A DNA stretch of 64,000 nt from assembly GCF_010725485.1 (NCBI RefSeq), contig NZ_AP022598.1:5518001-5582000 (forward strand), read 5' to 3'. The translations under genes were made by a program, and so were the position numbers. Under the pieces are notes generated by a model. It made no database searches. It was not told the DNA's origin and saw only the letters and a program-made list of their open reading frames with translations. This DNA is from Mycolicibacterium parafortuitum (GTDB lineage: Bacteria; Actinomycetota; Actinomycetes; Mycobacteriales; Mycobacteriaceae). Below are positions 55,140-63,400 of the stretch, piece by piece; the stretch's first letter is position 1, and every line of letters begins with the position of its first letter.

Positions 55140-56165
55140 TTACGCCGGCGGCGGGCAGGGTGGATTCGGATCGATGCCGCACATGCCGTGGTGGACGTAG
55201 CTGGGCACCGTCTCGGCGGGCTGGACGTCGGCGTGCATGTTGACGAAGTTGAAGCCCAGCATGAACACCATCATGATCAGGTTGAACACCGCCGTCAGCG
55301 CCAGGATGCGGATCATCGGAAGCCATCTGGTCGGCCGCAGCGTCTCGATGCCCTTGTCGGTGATCATCAGACCGTCGTTGTCCCGGAAGCAATAGATGCC
55401 GATCGACAACACGGTCACCACACCGCCGAAGAAAATCCCTTCGTAGAGCGGGAACTGATGCAGGGTGCCGGGGAAGATCGACCAGTCTTCGTTGACCCGC
55501 AGGTAGTGCCACGCGCCGATCCGGTGGAAGAACTGTTCGAGCGTGATGCACAGGAATGTGAACAGCCCGATCATGAACACGATGACGCCGGCCCTGTTGA
55601 TCCGCGGAAATCGTTTGCGCACCGTCTCGATGAGCTTGTCGATGCCCATGATCGCCAGCGGGGTGAGCACGATGTAGCTGGCCAGGAAGTAGATGATCGG
55701 CTGCGGGTTCTCCGGACCCTTCTCCACCCAGCCGGGGATGAACTCACCCCACGTACCCATGTTGAAAAAGCCGCCGTTGTAACCGAACACCGGTCGTACC
55801 GCGTTGACCCCGACGTCTTGCCAGGCCGCAAGTAGCCACGCGAACACGAACACCCCGAGCGTCGGGAATTGCCGCTCGCGGCGCATCGTGCGGATGATGA
55901 ACCAGAACAGGCCCGCCCCCAGCACCAGGCAACCGATCTCCCAGAACCGGATCCAGGCCATGGTGGAGCCTGGGATCTCGTCGGGGCCGTTCGGCGGCGG
56001 CGCGAAGCTGTCGGAGAATATCCAGCGTAGGTACACGTAGGCCTGGAAGACCACGAACACCGCGCCGAGTCGGGCGAGCCAGACGATCGGCGGGGAATCC
56101 TTGGCGCCCGTCCAGAGCCGGTCGAAGTCCTCCGACTCGGCTCTGGTGCTCTGGTCTGCGGTCAC
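55140..56165 (-). CDS. AveC-like (spirocyclase-family) membrane protein
   Basis: This is a 341-residue polytopic membrane protein with about seven helices (for example WLARLGAVFVVFQAYVYLRWIF and WEIGCLVLGAGLFWFIIRTM). It resembles AveC, the spirocyclase-type membrane protein of avermectin biosynthesis; diagnostic stretches are FGYNGGFFNMGTWGEFIPGW and LTPLAIMGIDKLIE with SYVHHGMCGIDPNPPCPPP at the end. AveC-like genes occur with steroid- and terpene-type clusters in mycobacteria. In this operon it would act on or bind a hydrophobic substrate in the membrane. It overlaps the LLM gene by four bases. Confidence 0.82.
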   Translation of the reverse strand: MTADQSTRAESEDFDRLWTGAKDSPPIVWLARLGAVFVVFQAYVYLRWIFSDSFAPPPNGPDEIPGSTMAWIRFWEIGCLVLGAGLFWFIIRTMRRERQFPTLGVFVFAWLLAAWQDVGVNAVRPVFGYNGGFFNMGTWGEFIPGWVEKGPENPQPIIYFLASYIVLTPLAIMGIDKLIETVRKRFPRINRAGVIVFMIGLFTFLCITLEQFFHRIGAWHYLRVNEDWSIFPGTLHQFPLYEGIFFGGVVTVLSIGIYCFRDNDGLMITDKGIETLRPTRWLPMIRILALTAVFNLIMMVFMLGFNFVNMHADVQPAETVPSYVHHGMCGIDPNPPCPPPA

Positions 56166-57166
56166 AACAGGGCTCCCATCTGTCCGAAGAGTTCGGCGAT
56201 CTGCGTGCCGTAGTGGTGGCGGCGGCGCGGGCTCACCAGAAAACCTGGTGGAGACGCGAATCCGAGGCCGGGCAGGCGGCGGCGCGCAGCCAGCATGTCC
56301 CGCGCCTGATCGAGGTCACCGCAGACGGCCATCGCGTGCAGCATCTCGTCGGTGACGTGGTCGCCGAGGTTGCGTGGGTTGCCGCCGCGAAACTCAGCGC
56401 GGATCGCGGCGACCTCGTCGTGCCAGCCGTGAAGATCGACGAGCGCGTCGTAGGTTTTGACGGTCAGATAGAAACCGATCTGGCGCTTGGCCTCCTCGAC
56501 CGCGCGCCGCGGGTTCTCGTTGTCGATCGCGGTGATCACCCAGCCCCAGCGCAGCAGGCCGGCCGGGTCGCGCCCTGCCCGCTCGGCGCCGATCCGCAGC
56601 TGCGGGTCGACGACCTCGTCCCACCATCGGTCGGTGAACAGGCCGTGGCCCAGGATGCCGTCGGCCACGGCGCCGACGGTGCGGATCATGTGGACGTTGA
56701 ACGCGCCCAACAGGATCGGTACGTCGATGGGGCCCATCACCGGGGCACGGATGTCGGCGTCGATCGAGTAGAAGTCGCCGGAGAAGCTGATCTTCTGGTA
56801 GTCCTGTGCGTCGAGGAAGGCCCTGATGCAGATGACCAACTCAGCCATCCGTCGTGCCGGATGGGAAGAGTCCACGCCGAACCAGTCGCGGTTCATCCTC
56901 GCGGTGCCCGCGCCGAGGCCGAGGAAGATCCGCCCGGGCGCGATTTTGTTCAGGTGGCGCACCGCCGCGGCATGCACGAACGGGGACCGGGCGAACGCGT
57001 AGGCGATTCCCGGCCCGGACCGGGCTCTGGTGGTGGCGTGCGCCATCTCGGAGGCCGTCACGTACGCACCGGCGTCGGCGAACTCGCCGGCACAGAACGC
57101 CACGGCGCCGGCATCCTCGCAGCGATGCGCGAGTTCGGCTCCGGGCCAGGGCATTCCCCAACGCAT
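56162..57166 (-). CDS. LLM-class flavin/F420-dependent oxidoreductase
   Basis: This is a 334-residue luciferase-like protein. The visible pattern is WPGAELAHRCEDAGAVAFCAGEF, the RIFLGLGAGTARMNRDWFG motif, PVMGPIDVPILLGAFNVHMIRTVGAVADGILGHGLF and the C-terminal LPGLGFASPPGFLVSPRRRHHYGTQIAELF. It probably uses F420 or FMN to oxidise a small organic molecule. The gene overlaps the AveC-like gene by four bases and begins five bases after the SDR stop, so all are probably cotranscribed. Confidence 0.9.
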   Translation of the reverse strand: MRWGMPWPGAELAHRCEDAGAVAFCAGEFADAGAYVTASEMAHATTRARSGPGIAYAFARSPFVHAAAVRHLNKIAPGRIFLGLGAGTARMNRDWFGVDSSHPARRMAELVICIRAFLDAQDYQKISFSGDFYSIDADIRAPVMGPIDVPILLGAFNVHMIRTVGAVADGILGHGLFTDRWWDEVVDPQLRIGAERAGRDPAGLLRWGWVITAIDNENPRRAVEEAKRQIGFYLTVKTYDALVDLHGWHDEVAAIRAEFRGGNPRNLGDHVTDEMLHAMAVCGDLDQARDMLAARRRLPGLGFASPPGFLVSPRRRHHYGTQIAELFGQMGALL

Positions 57167-57171
57167 TGCGG

Positions 57172-58026
57172 TCAGAACTTCAGCGTGGCGCCGGCGTCGA
57201 CTTTGAGCTGGACCCCGGTGACATAGCGGGATTCGTCGGACGCCAGGTAGGTGACGGCGTGCGAGATGTCGTCGGGCTCGACGTACGGAATCGGCATCCC
57301 CTGCATCATCGGGAAGACCAGAAGCGCGTCGTCGAGTGCGGGATGCTCCAGGTCCGGGCGGAACATCTTGTACATCGCCTCGTTGTGCAGCATGTCGGTG
57401 TTGACGTTGGTGGGGTGGATGACGTTCGCGCGGATCGACTGTGGAGCCAGTTGCCCGGCCAGTGCCATCGTGTAGCGGTCGATGAAATGTTTGGCGAGGT
57501 TGTATCCGGCGCCGCCTGCGCCCTGCGGACCCATGGCGCCTCCCGGGCCGGCCTTCTCGGCCAGCAGACCGGCCACCGAACCCACGGTGATGATCGACGC
57601 GCCAGCCGAAAGGTATTGCAGTGCAGCGTGGACGGTGTTGATCACGCCGACGAAGTCCACGTCGAACGCGTTGACGAACGCACCGATCGGCAGATCGTTG
57701 CCGAGCGGGCAGATGCCGGCGTTGGCGACCACCACATCGAGCCCGCCCAACTCGTCGACCGCGGACGCAAGCGCTGCCTCGACGGCGGCACGGTCACGGA
57801 CGTCGACCGCGGCCGACGCCACGCGGTGCCCGGACTTCTCGACCTCGCGGCAGGCCTCGCCCAGATCGTGCCTGCGCGCCAGCGGATAACCGTTGTGTTC
57901 GATGTCGCCGCAGACGTCGAACAGGATGATGTCGGCGCCCTCCTCGGCGAGCCGCACCGCGTGCCTGCGGCCCTGGCCGCGGGCTCCCCCGGTGACCAGA
58001 ACCACTTTGCCCTCTACCCGGCCCAT
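57172..58026 (-). CDS. Mycofactocin-type SDR oxidoreductase
   Basis: This is a 284-residue SDR. The N-terminal TGGARGQGRRHAVRLAEEGADIILFDVCGDIEHNGYP pattern is that of mycofactocin-coupled dehydrogenases, which tightly hold NAD and pass electrons to mycofactocin. NAG is in VVANAGIC, and the catalytic Tyr-x3-Lys is YNLAKHF. The GGAMGPQGAGGAG insertion before the Tyr is typical of this group. The other SDR (13906) lacks this signature. It probably oxidises an alcohol in the second catabolic cluster. ATG 58026 begins at the fold; 26 bp separate it from fadD. Confidence 0.9.
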   Translation of the reverse strand: MGRVEGKVVLVTGGARGQGRRHAVRLAEEGADIILFDVCGDIEHNGYPLARRHDLGEACREVEKSGHRVASAAVDVRDRAAVEAALASAVDELGGLDVVVANAGICPLGNDLPIGAFVNAFDVDFVGVINTVHAALQYLSAGASIITVGSVAGLLAEKAGPGGAMGPQGAGGAGYNLAKHFIDRYTMALAGQLAPQSIRANVIHPTNVNTDMLHNEAMYKMFRPDLEHPALDDALLVFPMMQGMPIPYVEPDDISHAVTYLASDESRYVTGVQLKVDAGATLKF

Positions 58027-58052
58027 GCCTGTTCCTTTCGTCGCCTGCCTCG

Positions 58053-59597
58053 TCAGTGGTGTGCGCCGAGCCGTTCCCGCAGAACATGTTTCTGCACCTT
58101 GCCGCTGGCAGTGCGCGGCAGCTCGGGAACGATCACGATCCGTTCGGGGGTCTTCTGCCGGGCCAGCCCGGCAGACGCGAAATGCTCTGCGGCGTCGGCG
58201 AGCTCGAAGTGCTGACCGCCGTTGAGGACGACGAACGCGCAGACCCGTTCACCGTAGGTCTCGTCGGAGGCGCCGACCGCCGCCGCCTCCGCGATCGCCG
58301 GGTGGGTGCTGAGCACGTCCTCGACTTCTTTGGACGAGATGTTCTCGCCGCCACGCACGATGATGTCCTTCTTGCGGTCGGTGATGGTCAGGTAGCCGGC
58401 GGTGTCGAGGCACCCGACGTCCCCGGTCCGGAACCAGCCGTCGGCCAGCGCAGCACGGGTGTGCCCGGGGTCGGTGTAGCCGTCGAACAGCTCCGGCCCT
58501 CGGGTCCAGATCTCGCCCGGGACGCCGGGTTCGACGTCACGGCCGTCGTCGTCGACGATGCGGACCTCGGTTCCCGGGGTGATGCGGCCGTCGGTGTCGG
58601 CACGCTTGTCCAGCGGATCCTCGGGCCGACCCGAGCTGATCGTGGGATGTTCGGAGGACCCGTAGCAGCGGAAGGCCCCGATGCCGAACCTCTCGGCTCT
58701 GCGGATCAGCGCGCCGGCCACACCGGCTGCCCCGGTCGTGTACTCGGTCAGACACGACAGGTCCAGCCCGTCCCGTTCGGCGACGTCGAGAATCCCGCCG
58801 AGGTGGATCGGCGCACCCGCCGAGGCCCCGACCCCGTGGCTGGCGATGAGCCGGGCAGCCTGTTCGGGGTTCCACGCGTCCATCGTGACCGTGGTGCCGG
58901 CACGGCAGAACATCCGCAGGATTCCGAGGGTGCCCGCGATATGGCCGGACGGGAACACCGACAGCATCGGCATCTCGGACCGGTGCCCGCGCATCTCGTC
59001 CATCGACGCCATCTCGCCGAGCAGCCCGGCGTGGCTGTGCTGCACCCCTTTCGGCTGCGCGGTGGTGCCCGACGTGTACACCAGCAGGCAGCGGTCCCGC
59101 GCAGTTGTCGCGGCGGGTGCGAATCCGGGTGCGGTGGAGTCGGCGAGCTCGCCGTAGGACACCGTGCCCGGCAGTGAGACACCGGTCAGGACCACGGTGT
59201 CCAGGCCGGGCACGTCGGCCAGTGCGGCCAGGGTTGGGCCGACATCGCGGTTCCGGATACTGCGCGCCAGGATGATCGCCTTCGCCCCGGACTGGCCGGC
59301 GATGAACGTGACCTCGGCGGGCCCGTAGATCGGCACGATCGGCAATACCACCGCACCGCACAACCAGATCGCCGCGTGCGCGGTGAAACACTCCCTCCGG
59401 TTCGGCAGCTGCACCGCGACCACGTCGCCGGCGCCTACGCCCAGGGCCCGCAGACCCGCTGCGACACGACAGCTTTCGTCGAACAACTCACCGATCGTCG
59501 TCGACTCCGGCGCGGTGTCGCTGTTGATCACCACCCGGGTACCCGGGGCGGTGCGGACCGCCTCGGTGATCTCGTCGCAGACGGTGCCGGTCAGCAT
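58053..59597 (-). CDS. Acyl-CoA synthetase (FadD type)
   Basis: This is a 514-residue ANL-superfamily enzyme. The phosphate loop is CLLVYTSGTTAQPKGVQHSHAG. Others include FRCYGSSEHPTISSG, the GDVGCLDTAGYLTITDRKKDIIVRGGENISSKEVEDVL hinge region and LPRTASGKVQKHVLRE. The start ATG 59597 overlaps the Ltp stop by seven bases; the Met at 59612 is an alternative. It activates a branched or cyclic carboxylic acid to the CoA ester, probably feeding the Ltp aldolase step with the FadE and DUF35 products. Second FadD of this cluster. Confidence 0.92.
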   Translation of the reverse strand: MLTGTVCDEITEAVRTAPGTRVVINSDTAPESTTIGELFDESCRVAAGLRALGVGAGDVVAVQLPNRRECFTAHAAIWLCGAVVLPIVPIYGPAEVTFIAGQSGAKAIILARSIRNRDVGPTLAALADVPGLDTVVLTGVSLPGTVSYGELADSTAPGFAPAATTARDRCLLVYTSGTTAQPKGVQHSHAGLLGEMASMDEMRGHRSEMPMLSVFPSGHIAGTLGILRMFCRAGTTVTMDAWNPEQAARLIASHGVGASAGAPIHLGGILDVAERDGLDLSCLTEYTTGAAGVAGALIRRAERFGIGAFRCYGSSEHPTISSGRPEDPLDKRADTDGRITPGTEVRIVDDDGRDVEPGVPGEIWTRGPELFDGYTDPGHTRAALADGWFRTGDVGCLDTAGYLTITDRKKDIIVRGGENISSKEVEDVLSTHPAIAEAAAVGASDETYGERVCAFVVLNGGQHFELADAAEHFASAGLARQKTPERIVIVPELPRTASGKVQKHVLRERLGAHH

Positions 59598-60751
59598 GTC
59601 AGCAGCACACATCCGGCGATCGGACCGCCACCCGCCGACACCACCGCGACCTCGGGACGGGTGGGCAGCGCGGTCGGACCCGCGAGTCCGCGCAGCTGCC
59701 GGCATGCCTCGTGCAGCACCCAGTAGCCGTGCATGCGGCCCGCGGACAGCTGGCCTCCGTAGGTGTTCAGCGGCAGCTCGCCGTCGAGCGCGATGCGGTG
59801 TCCGCCCTCGACGAACGGACCGGACTCGCCCTCACCGCAGAAGCCCAGCGCCTCCAGCCAGGACAGCGTCAGGAAGCTGAAACCGTCGTACAGTTCGGCC
59901 ACATCGACATCGGCGGGGGTCAGTGTGGTCTTCGACCACATGTCGGCCGCCGCGTCGGCGGCGGCCATGGTCGGATAGTCGGGGCGCCGGGTCCAGCCGC
60001 CCGCACCGGAGGCACCGCCGTACGCCTCGACGGTGACGGCGCCGTGCGGGGCATCGGCACGGTGCCCCGCGGCCGACACCACGATCGCGATGGATCCGTC
60101 GACCGGGACGTCGCAGTCGAGCAGCCCGAACGGCGACGAGACCGGCCTGGCCCCGAGATAGTCGTCCATGGTGATCGGATCCCGGTACACCGCAAGAGGA
60201 TTGCGGCCGGCATTGCGGCGGGCGGTGAGCGCCAGCCACCCGAGCTGCTCCTTGGTGGTGCCGTAGCGGTCCATGTGCCTGCGGCAGTGCATCGCCAGCC
60301 AGTTCGCCGCGGAGTACGCGTGCGCGGCGAGCAGGTGCCCGATCTCGGGATCGGACATCACGCTCGGGCCGCCCTTCGATGCCGGCGACGGGCTGTCGGG
60401 CTTGGAGTCGATGGTTCCGCCGATCATCTGCACGGTGCGGTAGACCAGCACATGACGAGCGCGGCCATCGAGCACCGCCTCGCAGGCCAGGGCGACCGGT
60501 TCCAGAAGCCCACGAGGTCCGAAGGGTGCTGCGCGGTCGGTGACCGCGGCGATACCGAGGTGCGCGGCAGCGTCGGACGGCGGCACGTCGCCGAGCGAGA
60601 TCACATCATCGATGTCCGCCGGCGTGAGGCCGGCGTCGGCGATCGCGGCGGCCGCGGCCTGCTCGGTCAACTCGATGGCCGGAACACCGGTGCGCCGGCC
60701 GATCCGGGAGATACCGGTGCCCGAGATCACCGCCCTGGCGTCGCCTGCCAC
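59591..60751 (-). CDS. Thiolase-fold Ltp-type protein, probable aldolase
   Basis: This is a 386-residue thiolase-like protein starting at GTG 60751. The usual nucleophile-Cys segment reads APFGPRGLLEP with no Cys. A Tyr is present in VDVAELYDGFSF, and the His motif is NTYGGQLSAGRMHGYWVLHEAC. These features match Ltp2-type retro-aldolases rather than thiolases. Its DUF35 partner is encoded divergently at 60802. An operator-like palindrome lies between them. Reaction: probable release of a short ketone or aldehyde from a 3-hydroxyacyl-CoA. Confidence 0.85.
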   Translation of the reverse strand: MAGDARAVISGTGISRIGRRTGVPAIELTEQAAAAAIADAGLTPADIDDVISLGDVPPSDAAAHLGIAAVTDRAAPFGPRGLLEPVALACEAVLDGRARHVLVYRTVQMIGGTIDSKPDSPSPASKGGPSVMSDPEIGHLLAAHAYSAANWLAMHCRRHMDRYGTTKEQLGWLALTARRNAGRNPLAVYRDPITMDDYLGARPVSSPFGLLDCDVPVDGSIAIVVSAAGHRADAPHGAVTVEAYGGASGAGGWTRRPDYPTMAAADAAADMWSKTTLTPADVDVAELYDGFSFLTLSWLEALGFCGEGESGPFVEGGHRIALDGELPLNTYGGQLSAGRMHGYWVLHEACRQLRGLAGPTALPTRPEVAVVSAGGGPIAGCVLLTC

Positions 60752-60786
60752 TACGTTCGCCTTCCGCTCATCAAATCGCTTAATGA

Positions 60787-60800
60787 GTGTACTATTACAC
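60787..60800. promoter_or_regulatory. Palindrome GTGTA-CTAT-TACAC in the divergent ltp/DUF35 gap
   Basis: The 5-bp perfect arms are in the 50-bp gap between the GTG starts at 60751 (minus) and 60802 (plus). The AT-rich TTAATGAGTGTACT context suits a shared promoter/operator. The size and position fit a TetR-type site; no regulator is adjacent. Confidence 0.5.
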
Positions 60801-60801
60801 G

Positions 60802-61239
60802 GTGACGCAGACACCGATTTCCGGCATTCCGCCCAGGATCCTTCCCGAGATCGACGACACGGCACGGCAGTACTGGACGGCAGGCGCCGACGGCCAGTTG
60901 CGGATCGCGTTCTGCGCGGCCTGCGCTCGTCATGTTCATCCGCCCCGGCCCCGATGTCCGGACTGCGCAGGCATCCTCGAGTTCCGCGTGGTGTCCGGCG
61001 ACGCGACGTTGTTCACCTACACCGTCGCGTATCAGCAGTTCAATCCCTCTGTACCAACGCCTTTCGTGATCGCGCTGGTTGAGCTGGCCGAGCAGCCGGG
61101 GCTGCGGCTGGTCACCAACATCGTCGATTGCGACCCCGAGGCGCTGGTCTGCGGCATGGCGCTGCGGGTGCGCTTCGAGGAGCAGCGGCGCGGCGACACA
61201 ACGGTGTTCGTGCCGGTGTTCGCGCCGCCACTCACCTGA
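60802..61239 (+). CDS. DUF35 zinc-ribbon/OB-fold protein
   Basis: This is a 145-residue DUF35 protein. The zinc ribbon has two Cys-x2-Cys pairs (FCAACARHVHPPRPRCPDCAG), and the OB-fold follows (GDATLFTYTVAYQQFN; VIALVELAEQPGLRLVTNIVD). GTG 60802 is preferred; a GTG-like start at 60787 is also in frame but lies in the palindrome. It is a stand-alone partner for the Ltp aldolase at 59591, unlike the fused version at 18123. It ends in a short overlap with the convergent fadE gene. Confidence 0.88.
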   Translation: MTQTPISGIPPRILPEIDDTARQYWTAGADGQLRIAFCAACARHVHPPRPRCPDCAGILEFRVVSGDATLFTYTVAYQQFNPSVPTPFVIALVELAEQPGLRLVTNIVDCDPEALVCGMALRVRFEEQRRGDTTVFVPVFAPPLT

Positions 61240-63400
61240 GCAACGGGTCACGCGGCAGGCCGAGGATGCGTTCGGCGATCTGATTGCGGGTCACCTCCGA
61301 GGTACCGCCGGCGATCGTCATCCCGCGGGAACCGAGCACCAGCAGGCCCGCCACCTTCGCCGGCGGGGCGAGCAGCGCGACGTCGGCGCCGAGAAGTTCG
61401 GCCGACAGCGCGGCCCGATTCACCACGTGCTCGGCGATCAGGAGTTTCGTGACGTTGCCCTCCGGACCGGGTTCCCCGCCCGCCACGCTGCGCGCGGCGC
61501 GCCGCAGGTTCAGCAGCCGCAGCGCGTGCTCGTCGGCGAGGAACCTGCCCGCCCGCTCGGGCGCGCCGGCGATCCGGTCCCCGAAGCGCTGGGTCAGGTC
61601 GACGATCGCGCTCACGGCGCCCCGGCCGGCCGACACCCCGCCGCCGCCGATGCTGACGCGCTCGTTGCCGAGCGTGGCGCGGGCGACTTTCCAGCCGTTG
61701 TTCGGCGTGCCGACCACATCCTGATCGGGGACGAACACGTCGGTCAGGAACACCTCGTTGAACTCCGAGGCCCCGGTGATCTGCCGCAGCGGCCGGACCT
61801 CGACTCCCGGTGCGGACATGTCGATGATGACCGTGGTGATGCCCGCGTGCTTGGACGCGCCCGGATCGGTTCGTACGGTGGCCAGTCCGAGCTGGCAGTG
61901 CGCCGCGCCGCTGGTCCACACCTTCTGCCCGGTGATCGTCCAGCCGCCGTCGACGCGGATCGCCTTGGTCGCCACCGCCGCGGCGTCCGAGCCCGCGCCG
62001 GGTTCGGAGAACAGCTGGCACCACACCTGGTCGCCGCGCAGTGCGGGCTCGACGAACCGCTCGATCTGGTCCGCGGTGCCGTGCTGGATCAGGGTCAGCA
62101 CCACCCAGCTGGTGATCCCCAGGTCCACCCGCTTGACCCCGGCGGCGGCCATCTCCTGTTCGATCACCAGCTGTTCGACCGCATCGGCGGCCCTTCCCCA
62201 CGGCTTCAGCCAGTGCGGCATCAGATATCCGGTGCCGATCATCCTGTCTCGCAACGCCTTCGGATCGAGGTCCGCCCAAGTCGCGATCTCGGCGCGGATA
62301 TCCGCGCGAAGCGCCTCGGCCTCCGGGGGCAGGTCGATCGAGTTCCGTCGCACCACCCCGTCGGCGGTGAGCCCGAAGACGTCGGCCGGCGCCTGCCTGC
62401 CGCCGAACAGGCCGCGCAGCGTCAGTGCCCGGCGTAGATGCAGGTGTGCGTCGTGTTCCCAGGTGAACCCGATGCCGCCGTGCACCTGGATGTTCAGTTC
62501 CGCGTTGTGCACGTACGCGTCGAAGGCGAGGCTCGCCGCACACGACGCCATCAGCCGGAACTGGTCCTCGTCGTCGGCGGCCGCCCGTGCGGCGTCCCAC
62601 ACCGTCGCGGTGGCCGACTCCACAGCGACCAGCATGTTGGCCAAATGGTGTTTGATCGCCTGGAACGTGCCGATGGTGCGGCCGAACTGCTCCCGCACCT
62701 TCGCGTAGCCGACGGCGGCCTCCAGGCAGTCCTGCGCTCCGCCAACGGCTTCCGCGGCGGCGATCGCACGGGCGTAGGCCAGTGCCAGTGCCGCCGCGCC
62801 GGGTAGCAGGTCGTCGTCGGCGATCGCGACACCGTCGAGGGTGATCCGTCCCGACGGGCGGCTCGGGTCCAGGTTGGGCGGTACGTCGATGGTGACCCCG
62901 GGGGTCGACGGCGTGACGACGACGACGTCCTCACCGACGGTCAGCACCAGCAGGTCGGCCGATCCGGCGCCGAGCACCACCCCGGCCGCGCCGGTGAAGC
63001 GCTGCCCCTCAGCGGCGATGTCGCCCGCGGTCCCGACGGCGGCCGTCACGGATCCGTCGGCGAGCGACGGAAGCCAGCGCTGCCGCTGTGCATCGTTGCC
63101 CGTGGCGGTGATCACCGCCGAGGCGATGACCGTCGGCAGGAACGGACCGGGCGCGACCGTGCGCCCGAGTTCCTCGACCACCACCAGTAATTCGGGTAGC
63201 CCGCACCCCGATCCGCCGAACTCTTCGGGCACGTGCAGACCCAGCCAGCCCAGTTCGGCGGTCTCGGCCCAGAACGGCGGCCGTGCGTCACCGTCACCGT
63301 CGAGCAGGCCGCGGGTGGCCGCGCGCGCGGCACGGGCGGCGAGGAAGGAACGGACGACTCCGGCTAGTTCGCGGTGGTCGTCACTGATGGCGATTCCCAA
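61232..63400 (-). CDS. Fused two-domain acyl-CoA dehydrogenase (FadE)
   Basis: This is a 722-residue protein, about twice the usual ACAD length. Domain 1 (to about 335) contains EEFGGSGCGLPELLVVVEELGR and QVHGGIGFTWEHDAHLHLRRA. Domain 2 (about 345-722) contains QLFSEPGAGSDAAAVATKAI, KVWTSGAAHCQLGLATVRT and the C-terminal GGTSEVTRNQIAERILGLPRD. Fused ACADs occur in steroid degradation (FadE34 type). TTG 63400 follows GAAGGAGG with a nine-base spacer, and overlaps the preceding gene by 37 bp. Probably desaturates an acyl-CoA side chain in the second cluster. Confidence 0.9.
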   Translation of the reverse strand: MGIAISDDHRELAGVVRSFLAARAARAATRGLLDGDGDARPPFWAETAELGWLGLHVPEEFGGSGCGLPELLVVVEELGRTVAPGPFLPTVIASAVITATGNDAQRQRWLPSLADGSVTAAVGTAGDIAAEGQRFTGAAGVVLGAGSADLLVLTVGEDVVVVTPSTPGVTIDVPPNLDPSRPSGRITLDGVAIADDDLLPGAAALALAYARAIAAAEAVGGAQDCLEAAVGYAKVREQFGRTIGTFQAIKHHLANMLVAVESATATVWDAARAAADDEDQFRLMASCAASLAFDAYVHNAELNIQVHGGIGFTWEHDAHLHLRRALTLRGLFGGRQAPADVFGLTADGVVRRNSIDLPPEAEALRADIRAEIATWADLDPKALRDRMIGTGYLMPHWLKPWGRAADAVEQLVIEQEMAAAGVKRVDLGITSWVVLTLIQHGTADQIERFVEPALRGDQVWCQLFSEPGAGSDAAAVATKAIRVDGGWTITGQKVWTSGAAHCQLGLATVRTDPGASKHAGITTVIIDMSAPGVEVRPLRQITGASEFNEVFLTDVFVPDQDVVGTPNNGWKVARATLGNERVSIGGGGVSAGRGAVSAIVDLTQRFGDRIAGAPERAGRFLADEHALRLLNLRRAARSVAGGEPGPEGNVTKLLIAEHVVNRAALSAELLGADVALLAPPAKVAGLLVLGSRGMTIAGGTSEVTRNQIAERILGLPRDPLLR

